From Flavobacterium anhuiense (GTDB taxonomy: Bacteria > Bacteroidota > Bacteroidia > Flavobacteriales > Flavobacteriaceae): a stretch of 64,000 nt of DNA. Positions 25,269 through 36,530 of the stretch are shown in pieces. The DNA is taken from the NCBI RefSeq assembly GCF_004151235.1, contig NZ_JUIV01000005.1, positions 62,001 through 126,000 on the forward strand, written 5' to 3'. How positions within the stretch are numbered: the stretch's first letter is position 1; every line of letters starts with the position of its first letter. The notes under the pieces were generated by a model. It was not told where the DNA came from and searched no databases. It was given only the letters and a program-made list of their open reading frames with translations. The position numbers and the translations under genes were made by a program.

Positions 25269-28200
25269 ATGGCACAATTTTATATTTCTTGGAGAATTTG
25301 CACTTTATCAAAAAAACTGGCTTTTGCTGCCCTATTAATTTTTCTTTCAATTTTTCAAACCAATGCACAAAACTGCTCTGTAAATGCAGGAGTATTGAAT
25401 GTTACTATTTGTGAAACCGACGCATTGGTTTTAACGGGCAACAATCCAAGCCCTATTATCGGTACAGTAAAATGGACACAAATTTCGGGTCCAGCTGTAA
25501 CTATCAATTCGCCAACAAGTATGAGTACAACAGTTTCTGGCTATACGGGAGGCAATACTTATATTTTTAGATACAGCGCAACCTGTAGCGACGGTATTGC
25601 ATCCTATCAGGATAAGGTTGTTAATGTCAAACCAATAACAAAAGCTAATGCTGGTGCCAATATTGCAAGCTGTCCAAATAATAACGGGACATTAGCGATT
25701 ATTGCAAACACTCCACAAAATACAGGAGAAACAGGATATTGGGAAATCGTAGGAGCAAATAATGCTGGAGTTGTAATTAATTTTCCAAATCTCGCTACCT
25801 CAACAATCAGTCTGCCTGCAACAAGTTGCGGTGTTACAACGCTGCAATGGGTTATTGAGGGGCCAGAATATGCTCCTGGACAGCGATGCAGAACCACATC
25901 TCAGATAACGGTAACCAATTACGGTGGTGTAAAACCTGTTTCGGCAGGTCCAGATCAGACTTTGAGCAATTGTTACACTACTACGCAATCGACAAATTTA
26001 GATGCTACATATGGCGGCTGCGGTCTTAACGGACAAAATGGACAATGGACATTTGTGAGCGGACCAAATACGCCAACTATAAATAATCCAAATGCAAATA
26101 ATACAAGTGTTTCAAATTTAGTTGAAGGAACTTATACGTTCAGATGGACTGTCACAGGACCTTGTGCTTCTGGAAATGATACAGTTGTAATTACTGTACC
26201 ACCTGCAACTCAGGATGTAACGCAATTGCCAGGCGGAGACGAAAACATCTATTTTTGCGATAATACCATAAATCAGGTTACTCTTGTTGCACAATCGCCT
26301 TTGTATGCAGGCGAAACTGTTGCTTGGTCTCAAATTTCTGGTGACAGTGGTGCCGTAATTGTATCGCCAAACAATCCTACAACATTGGTAACCAATATTT
26401 TTCAAGGAGGTGATCCGTATCGTTTCCGTTATACTCTTACAAACAATAATACAGGTTGTATTTTTACCAAGGATTATATTGTACAGTATAATGGCGCAAC
26501 TAGAACGATTGTAGCAAATGATGGTAAAGATATTGTTGGAAGCTGTAACGCAACGGTATTCACAATTCCGCTTGCGGTAACTGGAACTGGTTCCAATCAA
26601 TACCGTATTGTAAGTGGTCCTCCACTCTCTCCTTTAGGGCCATTTCCTACTGCTTTGACAGACGTTGGAAATTCTCTAACCTTAACACTTACTGCTCCCG
26701 GAGAATATACAGTTGAATTTATCAGGAAACAAACTGGAGCTCTAGCTGTTGAATGTGATTTCGGTTTTGACACTCTTAATATTTTGGTTTCTGGAGATCC
26801 TACTCCATCAAATGCAGGAACTGATGTTAGTCTGCCTTGTGGAGACACCTCTACTATTCTTTCTGGAGTAAGCACAGATGACGGCTTGCATTTTTGGAGT
26901 CAGCTCAGCGGTCCCAACACAGCTGTAATTGATGATAATTTTGCAGTCGATACACCAGTTAGCAATCTTATTTCTGGAACCTATGTCTTCCAATACATCA
27001 CAAAAGGAGGCGGTGCTACCTGTGGTTTTTCAGTGGCAACAGTAACTGTTTACGTTTCTGACAGTTCTATAGACGATGTAGATGCTGGAATTGACCAAGT
27101 TACTTGTGCTGGTTCGCAAGTACCCCTTACGGCTGTCCAAGCTTCAGCTGGCGAATTCGGAACCTGGAGCCAAGTTTCGGGTCCAGATACAATTACTTTT
27201 TCAGATGTGAATGATCCGAATGCCATTGCATCTGGCTTTCTAACGCCATCTTCCACGTATGAATTGCAATGGACAGTTGCTTATTCGCATCCAGGACCTT
27301 CTTGCGGTGGATCCGTTTCTGATACCGTAACAATTATAACGAATAATAACAATGCGCCCACAACATCAGATGCAGGACCAGACGCTTGTTATTCTTCAGG
27401 CACAACCACTTTTAATCTTAGCGGCAATACACCAGTACTAACTGATTTTGGTACTTGGACTGTAGAGCCATCAGCTGGGGTTGTTATTGCAGACGCAAAT
27501 GATCCGAATACAATGGTGACCGTTCCCGGAAATGGAACCTATATTTTTACATGGTCAATCATTTCAAGGTTTAGAACCTGTCTTCCGAGCGAAAGTAGCG
27601 TATCTGTGACAGTTGCAGAAACTCCTCCAGTTGCTAATGCAGGTCCAGATCAGGAAACATGCGGCGATACGGTAACAATGGCTGCTACACAAAGTGGCGG
27701 ATCAACAGGCACATGGAGCAGAATTTCTGGCGTCGGGAATTACACTATAAGTGATATTCATGATCCAAATGCTGTTTTTACTTTCTCATACAGTGGATAT
27801 TACATTTTCAGATGGACAGTTGATGCCGGTATTTGCGGTCAGGCATTTGATGATATCAATCTAACTATCGGACTTCCTCCGCATCAGGCTGCAGCAGGTC
27901 CAGATCAAAATATATGCAACAACAGTACAGTTACCATGGCAGGCAATGCCTATGATAGCTTTTTCGAATCAGGCCAGTGGTCTGTACTTACTGGTTCACC
28001 CAATCAGCCTCTAATTGTAGAGCCTTCCAATCCGAATACCGAAATTAATGGTCTTATAGCAGGGACATATACATTTAGATGGACGATAACTGCAAAAAGC
28101 ATCTTTTTATGCCCAGGCAGTTTTGATGATGTAGTCGTAGTGGTTGACCCAGCAGCAAATGCGGGACAAGACCAAACCTATTGTGATGTTACAAGTGTAC

Positions 28201-31200
28201 AGCTTATAGCCAACGAAAATTCAACAGGAACTTGGTCACTGACGAGTACAACAGGAAACCCTGCTGATGTTATAATCACACAATCTCCATCAAATAGCTA
28301 CATTGCCAATGCAACTGTAGTTCCCGGAAACGATTATGTATTTACATTCACCACCAATACCACTACATTTCCAAATGGCAGTACATGTACTGGAACTTCA
28401 GATTCTGTAAATATTACTATTTTTAGTGGCGCTAGCATTGACCCTAATGCTGGACCAGACCAAACTCTGTGTATTAGTGATGTTGGAGGTGTTGCTACAA
28501 TGAGCGGAAATACTCCTCCTCCAGATGTTACAACCTTTGAATGGCGATTTGTCTATCAGCCATCAGGAAGTGTCGCGGTTATTGACACTCCATCAGCGCC
28601 ATTGACAACGGTTTCAAATTTAACTGTTCCTGGGCTTTATATTCTCGAATGGGTATTTCAAAGCAACAATTGCCGAACTCTTTCTGATATTGTCCGAATA
28701 GAAATGAATGCGCCTCCAAGTACGGCCAATGCAGGTCCAGACGATACCGTTGCCTGTCAGACTACTTATAAAACGGCGGCAGTTCCTCCAACAGTAGGTA
28801 TAGGAACATGGACCTTTTTCTCTCAGCCTCCTGGAGGAAATGCTGTAATTGACAATCCAAACAGCCCAGTTACTACTTTATCAAATATTAATGTTTTAGG
28901 AACTTATATCTTAACATGGACCGTGACTAATGGTCCATTTACGAATCCTTCATTATGTCAGCCTACATCAGATCAGGTAGAAATAACTTTTAATGATGTA
29001 CCGCCATCTATAGCCAACGCGGGACCTGATCAAGAACTCTGTAATGCTACCAGCGCCACTATGAATGCGGTTGCAGTAACATCAGGTATAGGAACATGGA
29101 CACAGGTTTCTGGTCCAAATTCGGCTGGCATAGCATCGCCAAATAATGAAAATTCCTTAATGCTAGGACTTATACCTGGCGCTTATGAGTTTAAATGGAC
29201 GGTTACAACTGCCAATTTAAATGGATGTTTTTCTGAGGATACGGTTCTTGTAACCATATACGAACAGCCTTCAACTGCCAATGCAGGACCAGATCAGATC
29301 GTTCCTCAGTTTTCAACTATCAATATGAATGCGGTTGCTCCAACAGTCGGCACAGGAACCTGGACTCAGACTTCAGGCCCGAGTACAATCGGATTTACCA
29401 ATCCTACTAGTCCAACAACAGCTGTAACAGGAACCATTCCTGGCATATATACACTGCAATGGAGCGTAACAAACGGAAATTGTGCCGTTTCATCAGACAC
29501 AATGACTCTTAGAATATTGGCTGTCGCAGATCTTGAATTAACCAAAACAGTAACCCCTACAACAGGAAGCGCTGGCGATGTGGTTACTTTTAATATAAAT
29601 GTTTTTAACAACAATGCACTAGGCGGGTCTGTAACGGCTACAAATGTTGCAATACGTGACCATATACCATTAGGATTTGCACTTGTTGCGGGATCTGTCA
29701 CTTCTGCAGGAATATATAATGTTGGCGACAATACTATTACATGGAGTGGTTTAACAATTCCTAGCGGCAGCATTTTAAACTTATCATTCAAAGCCACTAT
29801 ATTACCTTCTGGCGGATCTTATGTAAATACTGCAGAGGTTATTGCTTCAGACCAATTTGATCCAGATAGTACGCCAAATAATCAGAATCCTGCCGAAGAT
29901 GATCAGGACAGCGCTACAGTAGTTCTCGATGTAGCCGATTTATCGCTTAAAAAAACCGTCTCTCCTACTACGGTCAGCATAAATGACAATGTTATTTTTA
30001 CCATTTCAGTGACTAACAGCGGACCCAATAATGCAACCGGAATAACGGTTTCAGATAAATTGCCTCCAGGCTATACCTACGTAAGCGATAATGGAGCAGG
30101 AAAATATAATAGTCTTACAGGCATTTGGAATGTAGGCAATTTGAACAACGGAAATACGCTTTCCTTACAGATTACTGCTAAAGTAAATGTCGTAACATCA
30201 ATGAACGATTATTTTAATACGGCAGAAATTCAGACTGCACATCAGCTCGATCCCGATAGTACTCCTGGAAATGGTGTTACAACAGAGGATGATATATCCA
30301 CAGCCTCGGTTTCTCTAAAACAAGCTGATCTGGAGCTTACTAAATCCGTCACCCCTACCTCGGCTGCGGCAGGAGAACAGGTTAACTTTACGATAAATGT
30401 AAGCAACTTAGGCCCCGGAAATGCAACTGGAGTCGGCGTAAAAGATATTATTCCTGTCGGCTATACTTTAGTTCCTGGCTCTGTATCAAACGGCGGTACC
30501 TATCAGGTGGCTACAGCCACACTAGAGTGGAGAAACTTATATATTTTAGCAAATTCAAATATAGATCTAACTTTTAGCGCTATAGTCAATCCATCAGGCA
30601 GTTATCTTAATGTTGCCGAGGTAATAACCAGCGATTTGCCAGATCCTGACAGTGTCCCAAATAATAATATTCCTACTGAAGATGATCAAGATGACGCTGA
30701 AATTACTTTTGTAGGCCCTTCTGCTGATCTGTCTCTGGTTAAAAATGTAGTTGCTGGCAATACAAGTCCAGTAGTAGGCAGTCAGATTTCTTTTGAACTT
30801 ATTATTAAGAATGACGGCCCGAATAATGCAACTGGTGTGCAAGTAACCGATTTGCTCCCTTCAGGCTATCAATATGTAAATTATAGCTCTTCTGCTGGTT
30901 TGTACGACAGTACGACCGGTATATGGAGTGTGGGTACTGTTGATTCTGGCGTTTCTGAATCTCTTATTTTGGATGTAAAAGTACTGTCTACAGGCGATTA
31001 TCTTAATATTGCGCAAGTTACAGCGAGTGATCTTCCCGATCCTGATAGTACGCCTAATAATGACGATGGAGATCAAAGCGAGGATGATGAAGACAATGCT
31101 ATTGTAACTCCTATTCCGCCATCGGCAGATTTATCATTGACAAAATCTGTTAGCAATGCAACCCCGCTGGTTGGTTCTATGGTTACTTTCACCATTATAA

Positions 31201-34200
31201 CAACAAACAGCGGACCGCAGGATGCAGCGCTTGTTCAAGTAACCGATCTATTGCCTTCTGGTTATACTTTCAACAATTTTAATGCAACGAGTGGAACTTA
31301 TGATAATGCAACCGGTTTATGGACATTAGACATATTAAGAAACAGCGAATCTGAAACATTACAGATTAATGCTATAGTAAACCCAACAGGAGATTACACT
31401 AATATTGCTGAAGTTACCAACAGTGATACTCCTGATCCTGACTCGACTCCAAATAACGGAGTACCGACTGAAGACGATTACGGAACGGCAACCACTACTC
31501 CTATTCCGCAATCTTCTGATTTATCATTAACCAAAACAGTTAACAATCCGACACCTTTAGTAGGATCAATTGCTACTTTTGAAATTGTGGTAACCAATAA
31601 TGGGCCTCAGGATAATTTTGGCGTGCAAGTGACTGATTTGCTTCCGTCTGGTTATACTTTTACAGGATTTACAGTTTCAACAGGAACTTACGATACTGCT
31701 ACAGGAATATGGACAGTCGGCAATTTAGTGGCTGGCGATTCTGAAACGCTTCAAATTGTTGCACGAGTTAATCCAAGCGGCGTTTATCTTAATAAAGCCG
31801 AAGTAACTGCTGCCAATCTTCCCGACCCAGATTCAATGCCAAATAACGGAATTACGACAGAAGATGATTACGCAGAAGTAACGACAACACCGATTCCAAC
31901 GTCAGCAGATTTATCGCTAACCAAAACAGTGAGCAATACTACTCCACTTGTAGGTTCTCAAGTAACTTTCAGCCTTCAGGTAACGAATTCAGGTCCGCAA
32001 GAAGCAGACGGTGTTACCGTTACAGATTTGCTCCCTACGGGCTATACATACGTGTCATACAGCGCTACAACTGGAACTTATGATCCTAGCACAGGGCTTT
32101 GGGATGTTGGAAATATGCCTGTCACAGATTCTTATACTTTGCAGATAACAGCTTTGGTTAATGCAGCAGGAAATTATACTAATAGTGCAGAAATCACAGC
32201 CAGCAGTCAGCCTGATCCAGATTCGACTCCGAATAACGGTATTACAACTGAAGACGATTATGCAGAAGCTTCAACAACGCCAATAGCAACATCTGCCGAT
32301 TTATCGTTAGCTAAAACAGTAAGTAATGCTACACCTCTTGTGGGCTCTCAAGTAACTTTCAGCCTTCAGGTAAACAATGCAGGACCGCAAGCCACAGATA
32401 ATGTAACAGTAACCGATTTATTGCCTTCAGGCTACACGTATGCATCTTACACTGCAACAGCTGGAAGTTATGATGCTTTAACAGGAATTTGGTCTATTGG
32501 AAGTATGCCTGTTGCATCAAATCATACTTTACAGATAACCGCTGTAGTTAATGCTGCAGGAAATTATGTCAATACTGCAGAAATAACAACCAGCAGCCAG
32601 CCAGATCCAGATTCAACTCCAAACAATGGAGTTACAACAGAAGACGATTATGCAGCAGTGATTGTTACTCCCGTATTGCAATCATCTGATTTATCAATAA
32701 ACAAAACAGTAAATAATACTGCGCCTCTAGCCGGCTCCCAAGTAACTTTTGAGGTTGTTGTAACTAACAGCGGACCGCAAGACAATTCAGGAGTTCAAGT
32801 AACCGACTTGTTGCCTTCCGGATATACATATAGTGGTTTCACCCTTTCTAGAGGAACTTATAATCCAGTAACAGGCCTTTGGACAGTTGGCAATTTAGCA
32901 AACGGAGAATCTGAAACGTTGCAAATTACAGCCATAGTAAATGCATCAGGAGATTATCTAAATATTGCAGAAGTAACTGCAGCCGATCTTCCGGATCCTA
33001 ATTCCACTCCAAATAATGGAGTTCCTACTGAAAATGATTATGGTGCGGCAACTATTACTCCGACAGCACAATCTGCAGATTTATCATTGACCAAAACAGT
33101 AAATAATAGTAATCCGCTAGTTGGTTCACTAGTAACCTTTGAAGTAGTTGTCACTAATAGTGGCCCACAGGATACCTCAGGGGTAACGGTTACAGATTTA
33201 CTGCCAAGCGGCTATACTTATTCTAATTTCACTATTTCGACAGGAACTTACATCCCTGCAACGGGTGTTTGGACAGTGGGAAATTTGCCTAACGGAAAAT
33301 CAGAAACGTTACAGATTTTAGCTGTAGTAAATCCAACAGGAAATTATGTAAATGTGGCTGAAGTAACTTCAAGTGCACTTCCTGACCCTGATTCAACACC
33401 AAACAATGGTGTTACAACAGAAGACGATTATGCAACAGCAACAGTAACTCCAAATGCACAATCAGCTGATTTATCCTTAACTAAGACGGTTGACAATGCA
33501 ACGCCATTGGCAGGTTCATCTGTTATTTTTGAAATAATCGTAACAAATAATGGCCCTCAAAACACTACTGGAGTTGAAGTTACCGATTTACTGCCTTCTG
33601 GATACACTTTTGCCAATTATAGTTCTACAAAAGGAATATATAATGCGACAACAGGAAAATGGGTTATCGGATCATTACTCAACGGAGATTCGCAAGTATT
33701 ACGCATAACTGCTGTTGTCAATCCAACAGGAAATTATGTTAACATTGCCGAAGTAACTGCAAGTGCTCTGCCTGATCCTAATTCAACACCTGGCAATGGA
33801 GTTCCTACTGAAAATGATTATGGAACAGCCACTGTTTCTCCTATAGGACAAGCAGCAGATCTATCTTTAATCAAGACTGTAAATAATGCAACGCCACTTA
33901 TAGGTTCGCAAGTCATTTTTGAAATTGTAGTAACCAATAAAGGTCCGCAAAACACTACTGGAGTTGAAGTAACAGATTTACTTCCAAACGGTTATTCTTT
34001 TATCAGTTACAGTTCAACTAAAGGAACTTATAATAATACCACTGGAAAATGGAATGTGGGTTCAATAACTAATGGAGATTCTCATGTCCTTCAGATAACC
34101 GCTGCTGTAAAACCAACAGGAAACTATCTAAACACTGCCGAAGTAACAGCAAGTGCACAGCCAGATCCTAATTCAACGCCTAATAACGGAGTAACAACAG

Positions 34201-36476
34201 AAGACGATTACGCCGAAGCAACAACAGTCCCTATTGTTCCAATGGCTGACTTATCCCTTGTTAAAGCTGTTGTTGGCGGAAACTTAAGTCCAATTTTTGG
34301 AGCAACTGTTACATTCGAAATAACCGTAACAAACAGTGGCCCACAAAATGCAACTGGAGTAAAAGTAATTGATATGCTACCAAGCGGTTATGAATATGTA
34401 GTTTATAGCTCAACAGCGGGACAATATTATAACACAACAGGAATTTGGGATATCGGCACAATACCAAACGGAGTTTCAGAATCCTTACTAATAGGCGCAA
34501 AAGTCAATACAACAGGAGTTTATCAAAATGTAGCCGAAGTTTATGCTTCTAATGAATTAGATCCTGATTCAACTCCAAATAATAATGCACCAGATGAAGA
34601 CGATATTAGCTCAATATTGCTAAGTCCAGTTCCTGCGCTAGCCGACTTATCTCTTGAGAAAAAAGTAATCAATAACAATCTAAGTCCAGCTGTTGGATCT
34701 CAGATTTCATTCTCAATCACAGTGACCAATTCAGGTCCAAGCAACGCAACTGGAGTTACAGTAAAAGATGTGTTGCCGTCTGGATATGATTATGTATTTT
34801 ATAATTCTACTTCTGGAGCCTACAATAGCACGACTGGTGAATGGAATCCTGGTGTTATCCTGCCTGGAAATAGTCATACGCTTTTGTTAAATGTTTTTGT
34901 AAAAAGTCCGACAGGCACGCCAGATGAATATCTAAACACAGCAGAAATCATGACCGCTGATCAATTTGATCCAAACAGTACACCTGGCAACGGTGTTACT
35001 ACAGAAGACGATTATGACAGTATTTCTGTTACGCCTGTAATAGTAATGGCAGATTTGTCTATCAGTAAAACTGCGCTAAATCAAAACGCAGTATATGATG
35101 TTGGCTCAACAGTTATTTTCACTGTAACCGTTACTAATGATGGTCCTGCAGATGCGACTGGCGTAAGAGTTAAAGATCTTTTACCGCCTGGATTCACCTA
35201 TCAGACTAGCAGTCCAACAAGCGGTTTATATAACTATATTACTGGAGTCTGGAACGTTGGCAATATTCCAAATGGAACCAATCAGTCATTGGATATTTAC
35301 ACCACAGTGAACAAGCCCACAGGTGCAGCAGGCGAATTTACAAACATTACCGAGGTAATTGCCAGTAACCTGCCCGATCCAGATTCGACGCCAAATAATG
35401 GAGTTGAAACCGAAGATGATTATGACAGTTTGACAATCAATGTTGCGATTGCAGATTTAAGTCTTGAAAAAACGGTCAGCAATAAAAATGCAAATGTAAA
35501 CGAAGTAGTAACGTTCACGTTACAGCTTAATAATGATGGACCAAGTACAGCGACAGGAGTTGCAGTCGAAGATATTATACCGCTAGGATACAAGAATATT
35601 TCTGCCATAAATAATGGCGGTATTTTCAGCAATAATATGATAAAATGGGTAAACCTAACAGTTCCTGTTGGCGGCATTTCGTTAACCTATCAAGCAACTG
35701 TTGCCAATCCGCTTGGATTAGAAAGTGTTGACTATGTCAATATTGCTCAGGTGACCGCAAGCAATCAATTTGACCCAGATTCTACTCCAAATAATGATAA
35801 TGGAGATCAAAGCGAAGACGATGAAGATTCTGAATTTATCAATATCCCTGCTACTGACATAGCCATCAACAAAGAAGTGGATAAAACCGATGTGCCAATG
35901 GATTCTCAGGTAATCTTTACCATTACAGCAGAAAATCGAGGCAGTATAACCGCCACAAATGTAGAAGTTCAGGATGCGCTGCCAAAAGGATACTCATTTG
36001 TAAGTTCAACTGCAACATTAGGAACTTATGATCCTAAAACGGGCATCTGGGATATTCCATCAATTAACACTGGAGCTTCTCAAACGTTGACTTTAACCGT
36101 TAAAGTTGTCGATTTTAATGATTATCTGAACACAGCACATTTGACAAAACTCGATCAGATAGACACCAATTCGGCAAACAATCAGGATAGCGCAACTGTT
36201 TCGCCAAACTGTCTGAAAATCTACAATGAGTTTTCACCAAATGATGATGGCCAAAATGATTTCTTCTATATCGATTGTATCGAAAGATATCCTAATAACC
36301 AGCTGGAAATCTTTAACCGCTGGGGTAATTTGGTTTACTACCAAAAAGGCTATAAAAATACTTGGGATGGAAAAGCTGATGGCTCAGCCAAAACGCTTCC
36401 TGAAGGCACCTATTTCTATATTCTTGATTTAGGAGACGGATCTAAAAAAACCTCTGGATGGGTTTACCTTAAATAA
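25269..36476 (+). CDS. Giant T9SS-secreted adhesin with Ig/PKD-like and DUF11 repeats
   Basis: About 3735 residues from ATG 25269. Signal peptide ends FQTNAQ. Residues about 35-1419 form some 15 Ig/PKD-like domains, each marked by a start like ANAGPDQ..C, a core GTWxxxSGP, and an end TYxFxWTV. Residues 1420-3647 are 17 DUF11 repeats of about 130 residues (ADLSLTKTV...VTDLLPSGYTY...DPDSTPNN...TEDDY). Residues 3648-3735 form a type B T9SS sorting domain (NEFSPNDDGQNDFF, LEIFNRWGNLVY, WDGKADG, EGTYFYILDLGDG), as in the gliding adhesin SprB. The protein should be secreted by T9SS and act as a long surface filament in adhesion or gliding. PorP/SprF and PorE-like genes follow, as in sprB-sprF loci. 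It is essentially free of catalytic motifs. Confidence 0.95.
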   Translation: MAQFYISWRICTLSKKLAFAALLIFLSIFQTNAQNCSVNAGVLNVTICETDALVLTGNNPSPIIGTVKWTQISGPAVTINSPTSMSTTVSGYTGGNTYIFRYSATCSDGIASYQDKVVNVKPITKANAGANIASCPNNNGTLAIIANTPQNTGETGYWEIVGANNAGVVINFPNLATSTISLPATSCGVTTLQWVIEGPEYAPGQRCRTTSQITVTNYGGVKPVSAGPDQTLSNCYTTTQSTNLDATYGGCGLNGQNGQWTFVSGPNTPTINNPNANNTSVSNLVEGTYTFRWTVTGPCASGNDTVVITVPPATQDVTQLPGGDENIYFCDNTINQVTLVAQSPLYAGETVAWSQISGDSGAVIVSPNNPTTLVTNIFQGGDPYRFRYTLTNNNTGCIFTKDYIVQYNGATRTIVANDGKDIVGSCNATVFTIPLAVTGTGSNQYRIVSGPPLSPLGPFPTALTDVGNSLTLTLTAPGEYTVEFIRKQTGALAVECDFGFDTLNILVSGDPTPSNAGTDVSLPCGDTSTILSGVSTDDGLHFWSQLSGPNTAVIDDNFAVDTPVSNLISGTYVFQYITKGGGATCGFSVATVTVYVSDSSIDDVDAGIDQVTCAGSQVPLTAVQASAGEFGTWSQVSGPDTITFSDVNDPNAIASGFLTPSSTYELQWTVAYSHPGPSCGGSVSDTVTIITNNNNAPTTSDAGPDACYSSGTTTFNLSGNTPVLTDFGTWTVEPSAGVVIADANDPNTMVTVPGNGTYIFTWSIISRFRTCLPSESSVSVTVAETPPVANAGPDQETCGDTVTMAATQSGGSTGTWSRISGVGNYTISDIHDPNAVFTFSYSGYYIFRWTVDAGICGQAFDDINLTIGLPPHQAAAGPDQNICNNSTVTMAGNAYDSFFESGQWSVLTGSPNQPLIVEPSNPNTEINGLIAGTYTFRWTITAKSIFLCPGSFDDVVVVVDPAANAGQDQTYCDVTSVQLIANENSTGTWSLTSTTGNPADVIITQSPSNSYIANATVVPGNDYVFTFTTNTTTFPNGSTCTGTSDSVNITIFSGASIDPNAGPDQTLCISDVGGVATMSGNTPPPDVTTFEWRFVYQPSGSVAVIDTPSAPLTTVSNLTVPGLYILEWVFQSNNCRTLSDIVRIEMNAPPSTANAGPDDTVACQTTYKTAAVPPTVGIGTWTFFSQPPGGNAVIDNPNSPVTTLSNINVLGTYILTWTVTNGPFTNPSLCQPTSDQVEITFNDVPPSIANAGPDQELCNATSATMNAVAVTSGIGTWTQVSGPNSAGIASPNNENSLMLGLIPGAYEFKWTVTTANLNGCFSEDTVLVTIYEQPSTANAGPDQIVPQFSTINMNAVAPTVGTGTWTQTSGPSTIGFTNPTSPTTAVTGTIPGIYTLQWSVTNGNCAVSSDTMTLRILAVADLELTKTVTPTTGSAGDVVTFNINVFNNNALGGSVTATNVAIRDHIPLGFALVAGSVTSAGIYNVGDNTITWSGLTIPSGSILNLSFKATILPSGGSYVNTAEVIASDQFDPDSTPNNQNPAEDDQDSATVVLDVADLSLKKTVSPTTVSINDNVIFTISVTNSGPNNATGITVSDKLPPGYTYVSDNGAGKYNSLTGIWNVGNLNNGNTLSLQITAKVNVVTSMNDYFNTAEIQTAHQLDPDSTPGNGVTTEDDISTASVSLKQADLELTKSVTPTSAAAGEQVNFTINVSNLGPGNATGVGVKDIIPVGYTLVPGSVSNGGTYQVATATLEWRNLYILANSNIDLTFSAIVNPSGSYLNVAEVITSDLPDPDSVPNNNIPTEDDQDDAEITFVGPSADLSLVKNVVAGNTSPVVGSQISFELIIKNDGPNNATGVQVTDLLPSGYQYVNYSSSAGLYDSTTGIWSVGTVDSGVSESLILDVKVLSTGDYLNIAQVTASDLPDPDSTPNNDDGDQSEDDEDNAIVTPIPPSADLSLTKSVSNATPLVGSMVTFTIITTNSGPQDAALVQVTDLLPSGYTFNNFNATSGTYDNATGLWTLDILRNSESETLQINAIVNPTGDYTNIAEVTNSDTPDPDSTPNNGVPTEDDYGTATTTPIPQSSDLSLTKTVNNPTPLVGSIATFEIVVTNNGPQDNFGVQVTDLLPSGYTFTGFTVSTGTYDTATGIWTVGNLVAGDSETLQIVARVNPSGVYLNKAEVTAANLPDPDSMPNNGITTEDDYAEVTTTPIPTSADLSLTKTVSNTTPLVGSQVTFSLQVTNSGPQEADGVTVTDLLPTGYTYVSYSATTGTYDPSTGLWDVGNMPVTDSYTLQITALVNAAGNYTNSAEITASSQPDPDSTPNNGITTEDDYAEASTTPIATSADLSLAKTVSNATPLVGSQVTFSLQVNNAGPQATDNVTVTDLLPSGYTYASYTATAGSYDALTGIWSIGSMPVASNHTLQITAVVNAAGNYVNTAEITTSSQPDPDSTPNNGVTTEDDYAAVIVTPVLQSSDLSINKTVNNTAPLAGSQVTFEVVVTNSGPQDNSGVQVTDLLPSGYTYSGFTLSRGTYNPVTGLWTVGNLANGESETLQITAIVNASGDYLNIAEVTAADLPDPNSTPNNGVPTENDYGAATITPTAQSADLSLTKTVNNSNPLVGSLVTFEVVVTNSGPQDTSGVTVTDLLPSGYTYSNFTISTGTYIPATGVWTVGNLPNGKSETLQILAVVNPTGNYVNVAEVTSSALPDPDSTPNNGVTTEDDYATATVTPNAQSADLSLTKTVDNATPLAGSSVIFEIIVTNNGPQNTTGVEVTDLLPSGYTFANYSSTKGIYNATTGKWVIGSLLNGDSQVLRITAVVNPTGNYVNIAEVTASALPDPNSTPGNGVPTENDYGTATVSPIGQAADLSLIKTVNNATPLIGSQVIFEIVVTNKGPQNTTGVEVTDLLPNGYSFISYSSTKGTYNNTTGKWNVGSITNGDSHVLQITAAVKPTGNYLNTAEVTASAQPDPNSTPNNGVTTEDDYAEATTVPIVPMADLSLVKAVVGGNLSPIFGATVTFEITVTNSGPQNATGVKVIDMLPSGYEYVVYSSTAGQYYNTTGIWDIGTIPNGVSESLLIGAKVNTTGVYQNVAEVYASNELDPDSTPNNNAPDEDDISSILLSPVPALADLSLEKKVINNNLSPAVGSQISFSITVTNSGPSNATGVTVKDVLPSGYDYVFYNSTSGAYNSTTGEWNPGVILPGNSHTLLLNVFVKSPTGTPDEYLNTAEIMTADQFDPNSTPGNGVTTEDDYDSISVTPVIVMADLSISKTALNQNAVYDVGSTVIFTVTVTNDGPADATGVRVKDLLPPGFTYQTSSPTSGLYNYITGVWNVGNIPNGTNQSLDIYTTVNKPTGAAGEFTNITEVIASNLPDPDSTPNNGVETEDDYDSLTINVAIADLSLEKTVSNKNANVNEVVTFTLQLNNDGPSTATGVAVEDIIPLGYKNISAINNGGIFSNNMIKWVNLTVPVGGISLTYQATVANPLGLESVDYVNIAQVTASNQFDPDSTPNNDNGDQSEDDEDSEFINIPATDIAINKEVDKTDVPMDSQVIFTITAENRGSITATNVEVQDALPKGYSFVSSTATLGTYDPKTGIWDIPSINTGASQTLTLTVKVVDFNDYLNTAHLTKLDQIDTNSANNQDSATVSPNCLKIYNEFSPNDDGQNDFFYIDCIERYPNNQLEIFNRWGNLVYYQKGYKNTWDGKADGSAKTLPEGTYFYILDLGDGSKKTSGWVYLK
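29526..36209 (+). repeat. Tandem array of 17 DUF11-coding units
   Basis: Unit starts read from the ADLxLxK motif: 29526, 29934, 30324, 30723, 31125, 31515, 31905, 32295, 32685, 33075, 33465, 33855, 34245, 34641, 35049, 35451, 35853. The eight units from 31125 to 34244 are each exactly 390 bp; the others range from 390 to 408 bp. The constant length and high similarity of the middle units suggest recent tandem duplication. Confidence 0.9.
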
Positions 36477-36530
36477 GCCCATTTAGAAAAGAAAAGTTTA
36501 AGAATAGGATTAACCAAAATAGAATTGGCT

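Noticed and set aside
29526..36209. CRISPR-like array
   Set aside because: The regular 390-bp repeats are protein-coding DUF11 units in one open frame, without short spacers.
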